A stretch of 64,000 bases of DNA from the NCBI RefSeq assembly GCF_000346465.2, contig NC_034012.1, positions 1,451,134 through 1,515,133 of the forward strand, written 5' to 3'. The position numbers were made by a program, and so were the translations under genes. Source of the stretch: Prunus persica (Eukaryota; Streptophyta; Magnoliopsida; Rosales; Rosaceae). The notes below the pieces were generated by a model. That model was not told where the DNA came from. It did no database searches and saw only the letters and a program-made list of their open reading frames with translations. This document shows positions 39,192-54,888 of this stretch, piece after piece (the first letter of the stretch is position 1; every line of letters begins with the position of its first letter).

Positions 39192-40096
39192 GGATTCAGG
39201 CTGTTGCTTCCACAATTATCAAAATGTTATTTCTTTTATTGACCTTCATGTGACATTTCGGCACTGCATAATGTGCCCATCACCTTAATACAAATTTATA
39301 ATCTATCCATTCGTGTGAACTTTTTGAAAGAGAGTGATGAATTTGGAGATGCAACCTTTAGATAAGCCACAAATTCAAATGCATAAATTGGCTTTCACAA
39401 TCTTCAAAATGTGACATTACACAGCAGATTGTTGCTCTGGGAACGAATTTATACCATCCTCTTCAACCTTGTTGTTACAAAAGGCTTTATTTGTGAGCTT
39501 CTTGTTTTTTTATTTATATCTTGACAATTTTACATTGCCAAATGTGATGCCATCTGCGGTGTTGAGGGGTTTAATCTAGTTATCTAATAATAGCTATGTA
39601 ATTAATCGGATGATCATTAAGGACCCCCTCAAAATAACCGGTCATTATAAACCCTCGTTACAGTCCCTTACTTTAGGCGCACACACTTTTGGGCTGAACA
39701 CCAACATGGTCTTCATACAAAAATCTACCTATTTGGGCTTGGGGAAGGTCAAGTATGGGCCAACCCATTCCCAAAGTCGGCCCATAGTTAACAAGGCTAT
39801 CACCCTCTGCTACACTATCAATTCAGTATTTAAGACAAGTTTTAATACATGCATATATTGACGGGCGAAGAGTTTTGGATTCCATATTAATCATAATCAT
39901 AATCATAATCATCATGCCATGGTTATCTACAAAAAGAAAATCAATAATGACTGCCTGCCGCCGATTTCCTCGTTCAACATTCAACACTTTGAGTAGAGCC
40001 CATGCTGCTGATATAAAACATTGTCAATAATTCAAAAGTAGAAGAAACACCAACCGTCATTGTACATGCAAACTCCAAACATTCCCAGAAAACAAA
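39192..40096. other. Spacer between G7 and G8
   Basis: The left part is G7 3' flank, nearly identical to the sequence after G9 (47238-47585). The right part is the G8 promoter. It contains a short AATCAT microsatellite at about 39889-39912. No gene is seen. Confidence 0.55.
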
Positions 40097-43000
40097 ATGC
40101 TTTTCAAAGCTTTGCTTGTGTTCTTCCTCCTCCTCTTCCCATTTTGCACATCCATTGACACCATAGCACTGAACCAGCGTGTGAAAGATGGTGACTTTAT
40201 AGTGTCCAAAGAAAACAACTTTGAATTAGGCTTCTTCAGCCCCGGCAATTCGAGCTCTCGCTATGTTGGAATTTGGTATGCTAATAAGTCTGAAAAGGCA
40301 GTGGTTTGGGTTGCAAACAGAAACAACCCCATCAATGATACCTCTGGCGTCCTCACCATCAACAGGTATGGAAATTTGGTTATTTATGCGCACGATATTG
40401 ACAGCTTTTCTATTTGGTCCGCAAATGTGTCTTTTCAAACCACAAGCACTTCTGTAGCTCAGCTTTTAGATACAGGAAATTTAGTGCTTTTTCCGGATAG
40501 TATTAGTAAAAGTGAAAGCTTTATATGGCAGAGTTTTGATTACCCTACAGATACTCTACTTCCCGGAATGAAAGTTGGGTTGAATTGGAAAATTGGGTTT
40601 GAATGGGTCTTAACATCTTGGAAGTCCCAAAATGACCCTGGAACTGGGAACTATAGCTTGAGGCTTTTTTCAAACCAGACTGCTACGCCCCAATATTTTC
40701 TGTATAAGGGTGTGAGCAAATATTGGAGAATTGATCCAGGGCCGTGGCCCGATTTTGTGAGTAGTAATGAAGAAATGTATTTTTTGTTTGTGACTGATAA
40801 CACCTCTGTAATTAGATGGGTGTTGACGGATTATGGGTTAAATCAACAACTGAGATGGAGTGATGCTGTTAATCAATGGGAGGAACTATGGGCTGCACCA
40901 AAATACCGGTGTGACCAATATGGACAGTGTGGTGCCAACAGCAAATGTAGCCCTGACAACGTTAATATGTTTGAGTGTGAGTGTCTACCAGGGTACGAAC
41001 CAAAATCTTTGAATGATTGGAACAGGAGAGATGGGTCAGAGGGGTGTGTGAGTAAGCGAATTGGGCTGCCAAAATGTGGGAATGGGGAAGGGTTTGTGAA
41101 GGTGGCACGGGTGAAAGAGCCAGACACAACAAAAGCAGCACAATTGTTGACAAGTATTAGTGCCAATCAGTGTCAGCAGGTGTGCTTAAGCAATTGTTCC
41201 TGCACCGCGTATATGAGCATAGAATGGGAAGGCAGCATTGATTGCTTGGTATGGTACGGTGAGTTGCTGGACATTTTAGTCCGCACAGAGCTAGGACAAG
41301 ATCTGTATGTTCGTGTGGACAAAATGGAATTAGGTACTACTTGTCTTGCCAAGGAAAAATTCAATTATAAATATTCAGAATCTATGAACTTACTGGACTG
41401 GTTTTGGCGTCCATATGAGTTCTCTTTTTCATGGTTCTAATCTTTGTCCCACTCTTATGTGTAGCTGAGAATGCCAGAAAATCGGAAGGTTTTCTCAAAA
41501 GGAGGGGTTTGCTGGCTATTCTAATAGTGGCTGTTCTTCTGGCATTGGTACTAATCATTGTGTTTGCCTGCTGGTGGCTTAATAAAAAGAGGAAGATAAA
41601 AGGTATGAGAAGTACTCCTCTGTTTTGAATTGTTTAACTGTTTCATCTAAATGAAAAAGCAATATGCTCATGGAAATACGGAACTGGTCATAACACGTGT
41701 GTGCAGTCTGTAATTCACATCTAAACACTCCTCTTCAATAGGATCCTTATGCGCTGTGTTAAAGTTCCATTTTCCAGTCATTTTGTCAATGCAAATAGAA
41801 CACTGAGGAGAAAATGAATGCTAATTTTCTTTTTGTGATAGCAAAGACTTTGTGGAGGCCGATGAACTTGAGGAAAGTAGGAGACACCCAGAGCTGCAAT
41901 TTTTCCATCTGAGTACAATAATAGAAGCTACAGACAACTTCTCTCCTGTCAATAAACTTGGCCAAGGTGGTTTTGGCACTGTTTATAAGGTAAGGTCCAA
42001 TTTCAAAGTCCTAACATTTCATAATTGAATGATTTCTTCTGAGCAGTAGAAAATACTCTTCTTCTGTAAGCTTAATAGTAGTACTGAACCATAACTTCAG
42101 GGTCACCTACAAAATGATCAGAAGATTGCTGTAAAAAGACTCTGCAAAACTTCAGGACAAGGAATTGAAGAATTCAAAAATGAAGTTGCGCTGATAGCCA
42201 AACTTCAACACAGGAATCTTGTGAAACTTTTAGGATGCTGTATACAGGGAGAGGAAAGGATGTTAGTCCTTGAATACTTGCCAAACAAAAGCTTGGACTT
42301 CTTTGTTTTCGGTATGTCTAGAGGAAAGATAGTCGCTTCCCGAATGCCTCTTGACTTTGTTCATTCGATTTCTAATATTATGAAGAATATGTTTGATGCT
42401 TCTTACCAAACTATATAACATTTATTTACACAAAAGATAAATGTCTTGATGTAGATCACTCAAGAAGGTCCTTGTTGGATTGGAAAAAGCGGTTTGAAAT
42501 TATCAATGGGGTTGCCCGTGGGGTTCTGTATCTTCACCAGGATTCAAGGCTTCGGATTATCCACAGGGATCTAAAAACCAGCAATGTTCTTCTAGATGCT
42601 GAGATGAACCCAAAAATTTCAGATTTCGGAATGGCAAGAATATTCCATGGGGACCAACTGCAGGATAAAACCAACAGAGTTGTTGGAACATAGTAAGAAT
42701 CCTACTTGCACTCACACATTCATGGATTGAAGCACCATAACCTCACCTTTCATATTCATTTTACTATTCTTTGGCTGTAATGCAGTTTTATTTTGTTCAA
42801 TTGCAGTGGATATATGTCACCAGAGTATGCAGTGTTTGGAAGATATTCAACCAAATCAGATGTCTTTAGTTTTGGGATTGTATTATTGGAGATTGTGAGT
42901 GGCAAGAAAAATAATGGCTCTTATCAAGAGGACCATTCCATGAATTTGATAGGATATGTGAGCAACACAAACTTTGCCTACAATTTCCGCTTACTACTTG

Positions 43001-43333
43001 CCACTGACTACTTATATTCATCACTTTTCAAAATGTTACTGTCAACAACTACAGGTTTGGCAGCTGTGGAGAGAAGACAGGGCCTTAGAAATTGTGGATT
43101 CATTACTGGAGTCATATCATTCTGATGAAGTCATGAGATGCATTCAAGTCGGGCTCTTGTGCGTGCAAGAAGACTCAAAGGACCGACCAACCATGTCAGC
43201 CGTTGTGTTTATGTTGAGTGGTGAAGCATCTCTACCATCTCCTCAGCAGCCTGCATTTGTCTTCAGAAAAAGTTCCTGTCTGCATTTATATTCGGTTAAT
43301 GACTTGACAATAACCAAAGTTGAAGCTCGATAA
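40097..43333 (+). CDS. G-type lectin S-receptor-like Ser/Thr kinase (G8)
   Basis: Exons: 40097-41333, 41465-41602, 41847-41989, 42101-42311, 42455-42692, 42807-42957, 43055-43333, giving 798 residues. The C-terminal tail is eight residues shorter than in G7 because of an in-frame loss before the SVNDLTI motif. The kinase has [11 protein letters not shown], Lys518, catalytic Asp615 and DFG at 633. Exon 4 begins GHLQNDQK rather than GLLANDQK and carries RLCKTSGQG. The SLG segment at about 205-265 is again distinct from its neighbours. Intron 2 (41603-41846) is longer than in G6/G7 and includes a segment shared with G9. Confidence 0.9.
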
Positions 43334-44062
43334 TGATTCATGCTCTTGCTTTTATTTTCACAATATCAAAATGCTAAATTTGTTTTATTGATCTTCAATG
43401 GCACTGGCATTGCATAATGTGAACTTTTAGAAAGTGTGATGAATTTGAAAATGCAACCTTTACATAAGCCACAAATTGCAACCTTTACGATTTTCAAAAT
43501 GTCACACGAAATAATGCCATTTGCAATCTTCAGTCTTGTTTTGTCTTCATACATTTACAATTGTACATTACTCATAACTTCTGATAGTAAAAAAATCCTC
43601 AAAATTACTTATAACTTCTCAATCTCAAATTACTCGTAACTTCTCAACCCATTTATCTAGATGCTAGTTAAATTATAACAGTTCTACCATGACTAAAGCA
43701 ACCCAATCCTCCTGAAGTCGGCCCATAGTTAACAAGGATATCAATCCAGTATTTAATCTCAATGGTTGACTCATTGGGTCAGTCAACATCCAAGACTTTT
43801 GAGTTCAGCTCAGAATGGCGCCTATAGATGGCCATGTGTGACCGTTGTTATCGTGTTGTACTACCAATGACCAAACGAAACGTGCCATGCTGCTGGATAT
43901 TCAAACGTTCCAACTAACCCAGAAATTTCAACACAAAAAAGATCAAACATTGTCAATGATTCAAATGCGGACAGTGACAGACCATCAACTAACCAAGAAA
44001 AAATAAGTGAAACACCACCCCGTTCATCGCACGTGCAAATTCGCAAATGCCCAGAAAAAAAA
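43334..44062. other. Spacer between G8 and G9
   Basis: 3' flank of G8 and promoter of G9. The second half resembles the other plus-strand promoters near the start codon. No gene is seen. Confidence 0.55.
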
Positions 44063-47000
44063 ATGTTTTTAAATACTTTGCTTGTCTTCTTCTCCCTCTT
44101 CCCATTTTGCACATCCATTGACACCATAGCAGTGAACCAGCAGGTGAAAGATGGTGACTTTATAGTGTCCAAAGAAAACAACTTTGAATTAGGCTTCTTC
44201 AGCCCCGGCAACTCGAGCTCTCGCTATGTTGGGATTTGGTATGCTAATAAGTCTGAAAAGGCAGTGGTTTGGGTTGCAAACAGAAACAACCCCATCAATG
44301 ATACCTCCGGTGTTCTCACAATCAACAGGTACGGAAAATTGGTTCTTTATGCTCACAATACTGAGAATCTTTCTATTTGGTCCACAAATGTGTCGGTCCA
44401 AACCACAAGCAGTGTAGCTCAGCTTTTAGATACAGGAAATTTAGTGCTTTTCCAGGATAGTAAAAGTGAAAGCTTTATATGGCAAAGTTTTGATTATCCT
44501 ACAGATACTCTACTTTCCGGAATGAAAGTTGGGTTGAATTGGAAAATTGGGTTGGAATGGGTCTTAACATCTTGGAAGTCCCAAAATGACCCTGGAACTG
44601 GTAACTATAGCTTGAGGCTTTATTCAAACCAGACTGCTACGCCCCAATATTTTCTGTACAAGGGTTTGACCAAATATTGGAGATGTGATCCAGGGCCATG
44701 GCCCGTTTTTGTGAGTAATAATGAAGAAATGTATTATTTCTTTTTAACTGATAACACCTCTGTAATTAGATCCGTGTTGACGGATTATGGGGTAAATGAA
44801 CAACTGAGATGGAATGATGCTGTTAATCAGTGGGAGGTACTCTTTGCTGCACCAAAATACCGGTGTGACCGATATGGACAGTGTGGTGCCAACAGCAAAT
44901 GTAGCCCTGACAATATTAATATGTTTGAATGTGAGTGCCTACCGGGGTATGAACCAAAATCTTCGAATCATTGGAACCGGAGAGATGGGTCAGATGGGTG
45001 CGTGAGCAAGCGAATTGGGGTGTCAAACTGTGGGGATGGGGATGGGTTTGTGAAGGTGGCACGGGTGAAAGATCCAGACACATCGAAAGCAGCACAATTG
45101 TTGCCAAATACTAGTGCCAATGAGTGTGAGCAGGTGTGCTTAAGCAATTGTTTCTGCACGGCATATATGAGCATAGAATGGGAAGGCCGCATTAATTGCT
45201 TGGCATGGTATGGTCAGTTGTGGGACATTTTAATACACACGGAGCTAGGGCGAGATCTATATGTTCGTGTGGACAAAATGGAATTAGGTACTACTTCGCT
45301 TGCCAAGGAAAATTCAATTGTAAATTTCAGAATCTGTGTGGAACTTACTGGACTGGTTTTGGTATCCACATGAGTTCTCTTTTCATGGTTTTCTAATCCT
45401 TTGTCTCACTCTTTTGTGTAGCTGAGAATACCAGAAAATTGAAAGGTTTCCTCAAAAGTAGGGGCTTGCTGGCTATTCCAATGGCGGCGGTTGCATTGGT
45501 ACTAATCATTGGGTTTGCCTGCTGGTGGCTTAAGAAAAAGAGGAAGATGAAAGGTATGTGAAGTACTCATCTGCTTTGAATTGTTTAACTGTTTCGTCTA
45601 AATAAAAAGCAGTGTGCTCATAAAAGTATGGAATTGGTCATAACACTTTTGAAGTCTGACTGAACCACTCCACTTCAATAGGATCCATATGCTGTGTGAA
45701 ATTTCCATTTTTTAGTGTGCAAACAGAACACTAAGGAGAAAATGAATGCTAATATGCTTTTTGTGATAGCAAAGATTTTGTGGAGGCGGATGAACTTGAA
45801 GAAACTAGGAGACACCCAGAGCTGCAATTTTTCCATCTGAGCGCAATAATAGTAGCCACAGGCAACTTCTCTCCTGTCAATAAACTTGGCCAAGGTGGTT
45901 TTGGCACTGTTTATAAGGTAAGTTCTAATATCAAAGTCCAAACATTTCATAATTGAATGATTTCTTCTGAGAAGTAGAAAATACTCTTCTTCTGAAAGAT
46001 TTATAATAGTGCTGAACCATAACTTCAGGGTCTGTTAGCAAATGATCAGAAGATTGCTGTAAAAAGATTGTCCAAAACTTCAGGACAAGGAATTGAAGAA
46101 TTCAAAAATGAAGTTGCGCTGATAGCCAGACTTCAACACAGGAATCTTGTGAAACTTTTAGGCTGTTGTATAAAGGGAGAAGAAAGGATGTTAGTCCTGG
46201 AATACTTGCCGAACAAAAGCTTGGACTCCTTTCTTTTTGGTATGTCTAGAGGAAACATTCATTTGTACATGCCATTTCTAAAATTTTGAAGAATATTTTT
46301 TAAACCTTGTTACTAAAGTTTATAACATTTATTTACTCAAAAGCCAAATATCTCAATGTAGATCACACAAGAAGTTCCTTGTTGGACTGGAAAAAGCGCT
46401 TTGAAATTATCAACGGGGTTGCTCGTGGGATTCTGTATCTTCACCAGGATTCAAGACTTAGAATTATTCATAGGGATCTAAAAACCAGCAATGTTCTTCT
46501 AGATGCTGAGATGAACCCAAAAATATCAGATTTTGGCATGGCAAGAATATTCCATGGGGACCAACTGCAGGATAAAACCAACAGAGTTGTTGGAACATAG
46601 TAAGAACTATACTTACAATCACACATTCATGGATTAATTCACCATAATCTCACCTTCCATATTCATCTTATTATTCTTTGGTTGTAATGCAGTGGATATA
46701 TGTCACCTGAGTATGCAGTGTTTGGAAGATATTCAACTAAATCAGATGTCTTTAGTTTTGGGATCATATTATTGGAGATTGTGAGTGGCAAGAAAAACAA
46801 TGGCTCTTATCAAGAGGACCATTCCATGAACTTGATAGGACATGTGAACAACACAAACTTTGCCAACAATTTCCCCTTCCTGGTTACTACTCATATTCAT
46901 CCCTTTCTGAAAATGTTACTGTCAACAACTACAGGTTTGGCAGCTGTGGAGAGAAGATAGAGCCTTAGAAATTGTGGATTCATCACTAGAGTCATATCAT

Positions 47001-47237
47001 TCTGATGAAGTCTTGAGATGCATTCAAGTCGGGCTCTTGTGCGTGCAAGAAGATTCAGAGGACCGACCAACCATGTCAGCCGTTTTATTTATGTTGAGTG
47101 GTGAAGCATCTCTACCATCTCCTCAGCAGCCTGCATTTGTCTTCAGAAAAAGTTCCGGCGGTGGTGGTTATCTATCAAGTCCACAAGGATTATATTCTGT
47201 TAATGACTTGACAATAACTAAACTTGACGCTCGATAA
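44063..47237 (+). CDS. G-type lectin S-receptor-like Ser/Thr kinase (G9)
   Basis: Exons: 44063-45287, 45422-45553, 45775-45917, 46029-46239, 46362-46599, 46693-46843, 46935-47237, giving 800 residues. An ATG at 44033 would add ten charged residues. The downstream ATG was chosen because it aligns with the starts of G6-G8 and directly precedes the signal peptide. Exon 2 is 132 bp, six shorter, so the transmembrane segment is reduced by two residues. The kinase has [11 protein letters not shown], Lys512, catalytic Asp609 and DFG at 627. PAN has NCFCTAY where the others have NCSCTAY. It is tail to tail with G10. Confidence 0.9.
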
Positions 47238-47995
47238 GGATTCAGGCTTTTGCTTCCACAAATTTTGTTTTATTGACCTTCATATGACATATGGGCACTG
47301 CATAATGTGCCCATTACCTTAATACAAATTTCTAATCTATCCATTCGTGTGAACTTTATGAAAGAGAGTGATGAATTTGGAGATGCAACCTTTAGATAAG
47401 CCACAAACTGAAATGCATAAATTGGCTGTTACAATCTTCGAAATATGACATTACACAGCAGATTGTTGCTCTGGGCACAAATTTACACCATCCTCTTCAG
47501 TCTTGTGTCCACAAAAGACTTTATTTGTGAGCTTCATGTTTTTTCTTTATATCTTGACAATTGTACATTGCAAAATGTGATGCCACCGTTGGAAATTGAA
47601 CCCTGCTGGGTGATTCTTCATCTTCACGAGTGCAAAGGCTGCGGTTGAAACTTTCTGTAGAGTCGGTGTTTTGTTTCTGGCTTTTTGCTTCATCATTTGG
47701 GTTTTTCCCGTTCAGCATGTTGAGCTTGCCCTTCGTTTACTTGCGTTCTGGCTTGGTGTACTTGGTTTAGGCCCTTTTGGTTTAATGTACTCGTTCAAAA
47801 TAATTGTGCAGTCATACCTTTCAGAGAAAAACTTAAAGTGTATGCGAACGTATAGACCTTTTTTCTCTTTCTTTGTCTCTCATCACCTCATGACTTCTGA
47901 TTCCTTTGACACAAAATTAACCACTGATTAAGTATACACAAGAAAATCGTGTTTGTGTAAGATGTATAAACATGCTTGATAAGGTCATACCTTAA
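47238..47995. other. Spacer between the 3' ends of G9 and G10
   Basis: The G9 3' flank to about 47585 matches that of G7. The rest has small open frames with no recognisable homology. No gene is supported. Confidence 0.5.
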
Positions 47996-51155
<3,160 letters not shown>

Positions 51156-52060
51156 TTTTTCTTTTTTTCAATATCTCTTAGGGCGAAGAGGAAAACAGAG
51201 CTACTTTCACTCTGGTTTTTTATGTATTTTCTTGGTCTCTTGTTCAACTATGGCAGCAATATGGGCCAAAAATGGTTTTTTTTATAAATATTTTACTTGG
51301 GGTCTTTTACAAATTCCCAATCTTTCGGATTCTCAATCAAAGATCAAATTTGGGGTTTCCCAAATTGTGGTTTGATCCCTCTTGATTTGATTAACTTTCC
51401 GAAACTTGTATGTCTGCATGATTTGTCCCAATATTTACTTTCCTTAGCTTCATCTTTCTCGATTTACTTGAATTGAAATTGATCACTGACATTTGATTGC
51501 TTTCCAAATCCACTTGGATTTCAAAACATTTCGACTAAAATGTTTTTATTTCGCAGGGTTAAATTAAAGTAATTGAACAACTTTAAGAAAATTGGCATAC
51601 TTATCTAATTTTTATTACTTTAAGAAAATTGGCATACTTATCTAATTTTTCGTAGACATTAATTTATTTTTCATAACAGATAATATTATATTATAGGGCT
51701 CGACAGGCTTCATTTGGAAAAAAGAGTCTAGCCCGCTTTCCAATCTTTAATTCTAAAAACCCTATTTTTCCCTTTTCAGTGTCAATTTAAGATTTGGTTG
51801 GTAGTGATGGATTATTTGATTCTTTCTTTAATTCCGTTATTACCATCAAGGGCATTGTTTTGCAACCAAGGATTGACTGCTTTGAGTTTAAGTGAATCTG
51901 TGGCGATCTATAATAAAATATAAAATAATAATAATGATATATCACACCAAGAATAAGACAAAGTATCCAATCAAGAAAGGTCCAGTCTAGTATCTACGTT
52001 TGGGAAAATCTTCCTTTACTGTCCCAACTCCAAGAGAGAAAACGGGTTCTTGAATCACTG
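51156..52060. other. G10 upstream region
   Basis: Putative G10 promoter. It contains a 37-bp tandem duplication at 51581-51649. The part at about 51855-52045 aligns with 57925-58110 downstream of G11, marking the segmental duplication that links the 52-54-kb pseudogene with G11. Confidence 0.6.
51581..51649. repeat. 37-bp tandem duplication
   Basis: Two adjacent copies (51581-51617, 51618-51649) of a unit starting CTTTAAGAAAATTGGCATAC; the second is slightly truncated. Confidence 0.85.
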
Positions 52061-54247
52061 TTACGGTAGCTTCATTTCCAGTCCAGAGTAGATATTATCA
52101 TAGGGTTGTTGAGGATCAGAGACTGGTTTTTGGACAGTAAATATAGGCCAGTTAGGTTGTGGACGATCTGTCTCGGTACTTAGCATGGAAACTACATCTG
52201 GCATGGTTGACCTATCTGCTGCATTGTCATGTACATAAAGAAGACCAATATGCACACATCTCATCACTTCTGACGGTGAACATGAATCTGCAATACTTCA
52301 TCAACCAACTCCAATCCCCTGCCTTCATTCCATGAGCGCCATGCCGACAAAATTTTATGTATGTTTCGCAAGAATTGTTAGACTCTGCTGCATTTAGTTT
52401 CATATATATAAATTACTTAAGCTGTATGAAAGATACCATTTCGCAATAAGATTTAGAGTGTGAGCTTACATAAGCTAGGAAGCCTAGTTGTTGGTCACTG
52501 CAATAGAAGCTGGTATTCTTTTTGCCACTAATAATCTCCAATGACAAGACCCCGAAGCTATAGACATCATATTTTTCAAAATACATCCTGCCCATGGCAT
52601 ACTCCGGAGACATATAGCCACTGCACAATCAATTGAGTAGTATTAAACTAACAAAATTACTTCTTTGTTTATAGTTTTGAGAAAAAATTATACCAGAAAA
52701 GTTAAATCTAGATGTCATGCAATGCAACTAATTTTCAGTTAAACGTAAACACAAAAGGAAAGAGGAATCAGTTAAAATTGCAGGGTTGTACATTGAAGTG
52801 CTGGTACAACTCGATTTACCAACATGTCAATTCCAATGTTCGAAACTGGGCAGAAGACGGGCTGCACACATGGGTCTAACGCCTAGAGGAGTAATCGGGG
52901 GCCCATCTCTTCTTTTGTTTTTTTCATCAACATATAAATGCAATTTTCCTTCTCAAACCCTATCTCTAACACGAGCCGTCTTCCAGCCCCTCTCTCTCGC
53001 TCAGACACCCGCAACCTCTCTTCTTCTTCTTCAATCCTCATCTCTCTCGCTCATAGCACCATCGTCATCTCGTCCTAGACCTTGGAGATTCCAAAATGGC
53101 ATTTTTTTTTTCTAGGCGCTAGCGCCCGCCTAGACCGCCTAGCACCTGCCTAGCGACCGCCTAGCCCCCCTAGCGACTACCTAGCCCTCCTAGCCCCCAC
53201 CTAGGCCATTTATTCAGTAATATTAACAATATGAGTGACAATGTGTTCAAGAATATAACTTTAAAGAAGATTTCTGAGAATTGGAAAAGAAAGAGACGAT
53301 GCTTACATTGTTCTCACAACCTTGTGAGTATTTGCTAGACTCTGCGTCCTTGAACTATACGTGCCAATTCAAAATCTGAAATTTTTGGGTTCATATTCTC
53401 ATCCAAGAGAATGTTACTGACCTTCAAATCTCTATGTATTACCTTCAAACAGGAATCATGGTGGAGATAACGAGCCCTTCTAGCAACACCCTGAATAATC
53501 TTGAAGCGTCGACCCCAATCAAGCACTGTCCTCCTGTCATTGGAATTCAAAGTATAACAGTAATGTCATTAATACATCCCAATCCCATACAGTTCAAAAT
53601 GAAAAATTTGACCACCACTAGGTAACAAAGAGCAATGAAACTAACTGAATAGAAGAGTATCCAAGCTTCCGTTTGGCATAAACTCGTAAATTCCTAACTT
53701 CTCATCATCCTGGACAGAGCAGCCCATGATCCTAACAAGATTTTTATGTTGCAGTTTGGAGATCAACATCTCATTCTTGAACTCTTCTATGCCTTGCCCT
53801 GAGCTACTAGATAGTCTTTTTACTGCTATTTCTTTCCCTTCTTGCAGCTTACCCTACATTGCATAATTGCATTCATGTTTGTATCTTCTAGTAGTAGTTG
53901 TAGGCATGTAGCTGTAGTAATACTAATATTTTCCAATAGAAAAAGATAAAATAATTTAACAATCACCTTGTAAACAGGGCCAAATCCTCCTTCCCCTAGT
54001 TTGTTTGTGATACTGAAATTGTTCGTAGCAAGTAATATGTTATCAAAATTATAGATGAGTAACTCTGACCGAATGCTGTCTGATATATTCTTGAAGAGTG
54101 TCACTTGAATTCCCAAGGATGTCATTCAATTCAATGAACTTTCTTGTTACTTTGATGTTTCCTGATTTTGTGAATGTAACAAACAAATAAGGAGTACTCA
54201 GTCAGAGGAAAACACTGAAAAGTAGGAGCAATTAATTACCCTACTTT
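52061..54247 (-). pseudogene. GLK kinase-only pseudogene, duplicate of the G11 3' half
   Basis: Contains relics of exons 3 (about 54125-53970), 4 (about 53853-53648), 5 (about 53528-53320), 6 (about 52618-52470) and 7 (about 52340-52061), aligned with G11. There are several lesions. The exon 5 acceptor region is deleted. DFG has become DFE. A base is missing near 53348, and another near 52290 in exon 7. The exon 7 acceptor CAG is destroyed near 52345. A five-base insertion near 52083 shifts the C-terminus. Exons 1 and 2 (ectodomain and membrane segment) are absent. Homology to G11 stops at about 54247, where ankyrin sequence begins. Confidence 0.88.
52858..53210. repeat. GC-rich CGCCTAG repeat block, copy 1
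   Basis: A block of about 350 bp beginning near GGGTCTAACGCCTAGAGG. It has a pyrimidine-rich middle (CTCTCTCTCGCTC) and ends in an array of degenerate CGCCTAG units. It lies in intron 5 of the kinase pseudogene. Similar blocks occur at 56870-57235 and 59037-59408. Its composition is unlike the AT-rich surroundings. The element class is unknown to me. Confidence 0.75.
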
Positions 54248-54888
54248 CTTGTTACGTGGATGGTTCTGCTTGTGCAAGTTACTATTGCATGCAAAGCTGT
54301 AACACCGTTGATCCCCTGAAAAGAAAGGAGATATTGATGTCAGACACTCATTTAAAATCGAACGAGCTGCGCGTAGAGAGCCATGGCGAGTAGCTAGGAA
54401 CAAGGGAGACTCGTTAGCGTGATTAACAAGACAACACAGTTGAGGATCAGCTTTCATTAACAGAATCACCGCACTAAAGTGATCATATCAAGCAGCAATA
54501 TGCAATGCTGTATCCATTTCCGAATTTTGCATTCGAAGTAGTGGCATTTCGTCATGAGTTTCAGCATAAGTAGTGGGTTCGCTCTCCTCATCATCAATGC
54601 GTAGTTTTTTCGCATGGTTGATGAGGAACTCAACTCCTTCATCACAACCAACTCTAGCATCAATGTGGAGGGGAGTTTCACCCTTGTGTTGGTCGCCCAA
54701 AACAATGGCGATTGAGGTGGGATTTGTTTGAAGAAATCTATGTGCTTGAACTCAGCGGCATTGTGAAGTATATTAGGCGTTTTCTGATGGAGAAGATCAT
54801 CTGGTACGTCAGCATCTTTATTTTTTCTCCAGAAACCAACGTCACCTGATCTTGCTGCCTTATACAAGGAAGGATCCATGTCTATCAA
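54240..54888 (-). pseudogene. Ankyrin-repeat protein fragment (ACD6/ITN1-like)
   Basis: The minus-strand frame starts with MDPSLYKAARSGDVGF, a typical N-terminus of plant ankyrin-transmembrane proteins. It continues with ankyrin repeats: ILHNAAEF, GETPLHIDARVG, TALHIAA and ESPLFLATRHGSLRAA. It is broken by a frameshift near 54705 (the repeat continues in the next frame), an in-frame TGA near 54489 (position usually Arg), and another shift near 54315 before a TALHA motif. No C-terminal PGG/membrane part is present. It joins the kinase pseudogene directly at about 54240, replacing that gene's lectin and membrane exons. Confidence 0.85.

Noticed and set aside
44033..44062. Upstream ATG of G9 as start codon
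   Set aside because: Adds charged residues before the signal peptide and is absent from G6-G8, which start at the aligned downstream ATG.
52061..54125. Functional twelfth receptor kinase
   Set aside because: Frameshifts, lost splice acceptors, DFE for DFG and missing ectodomain and membrane exons.
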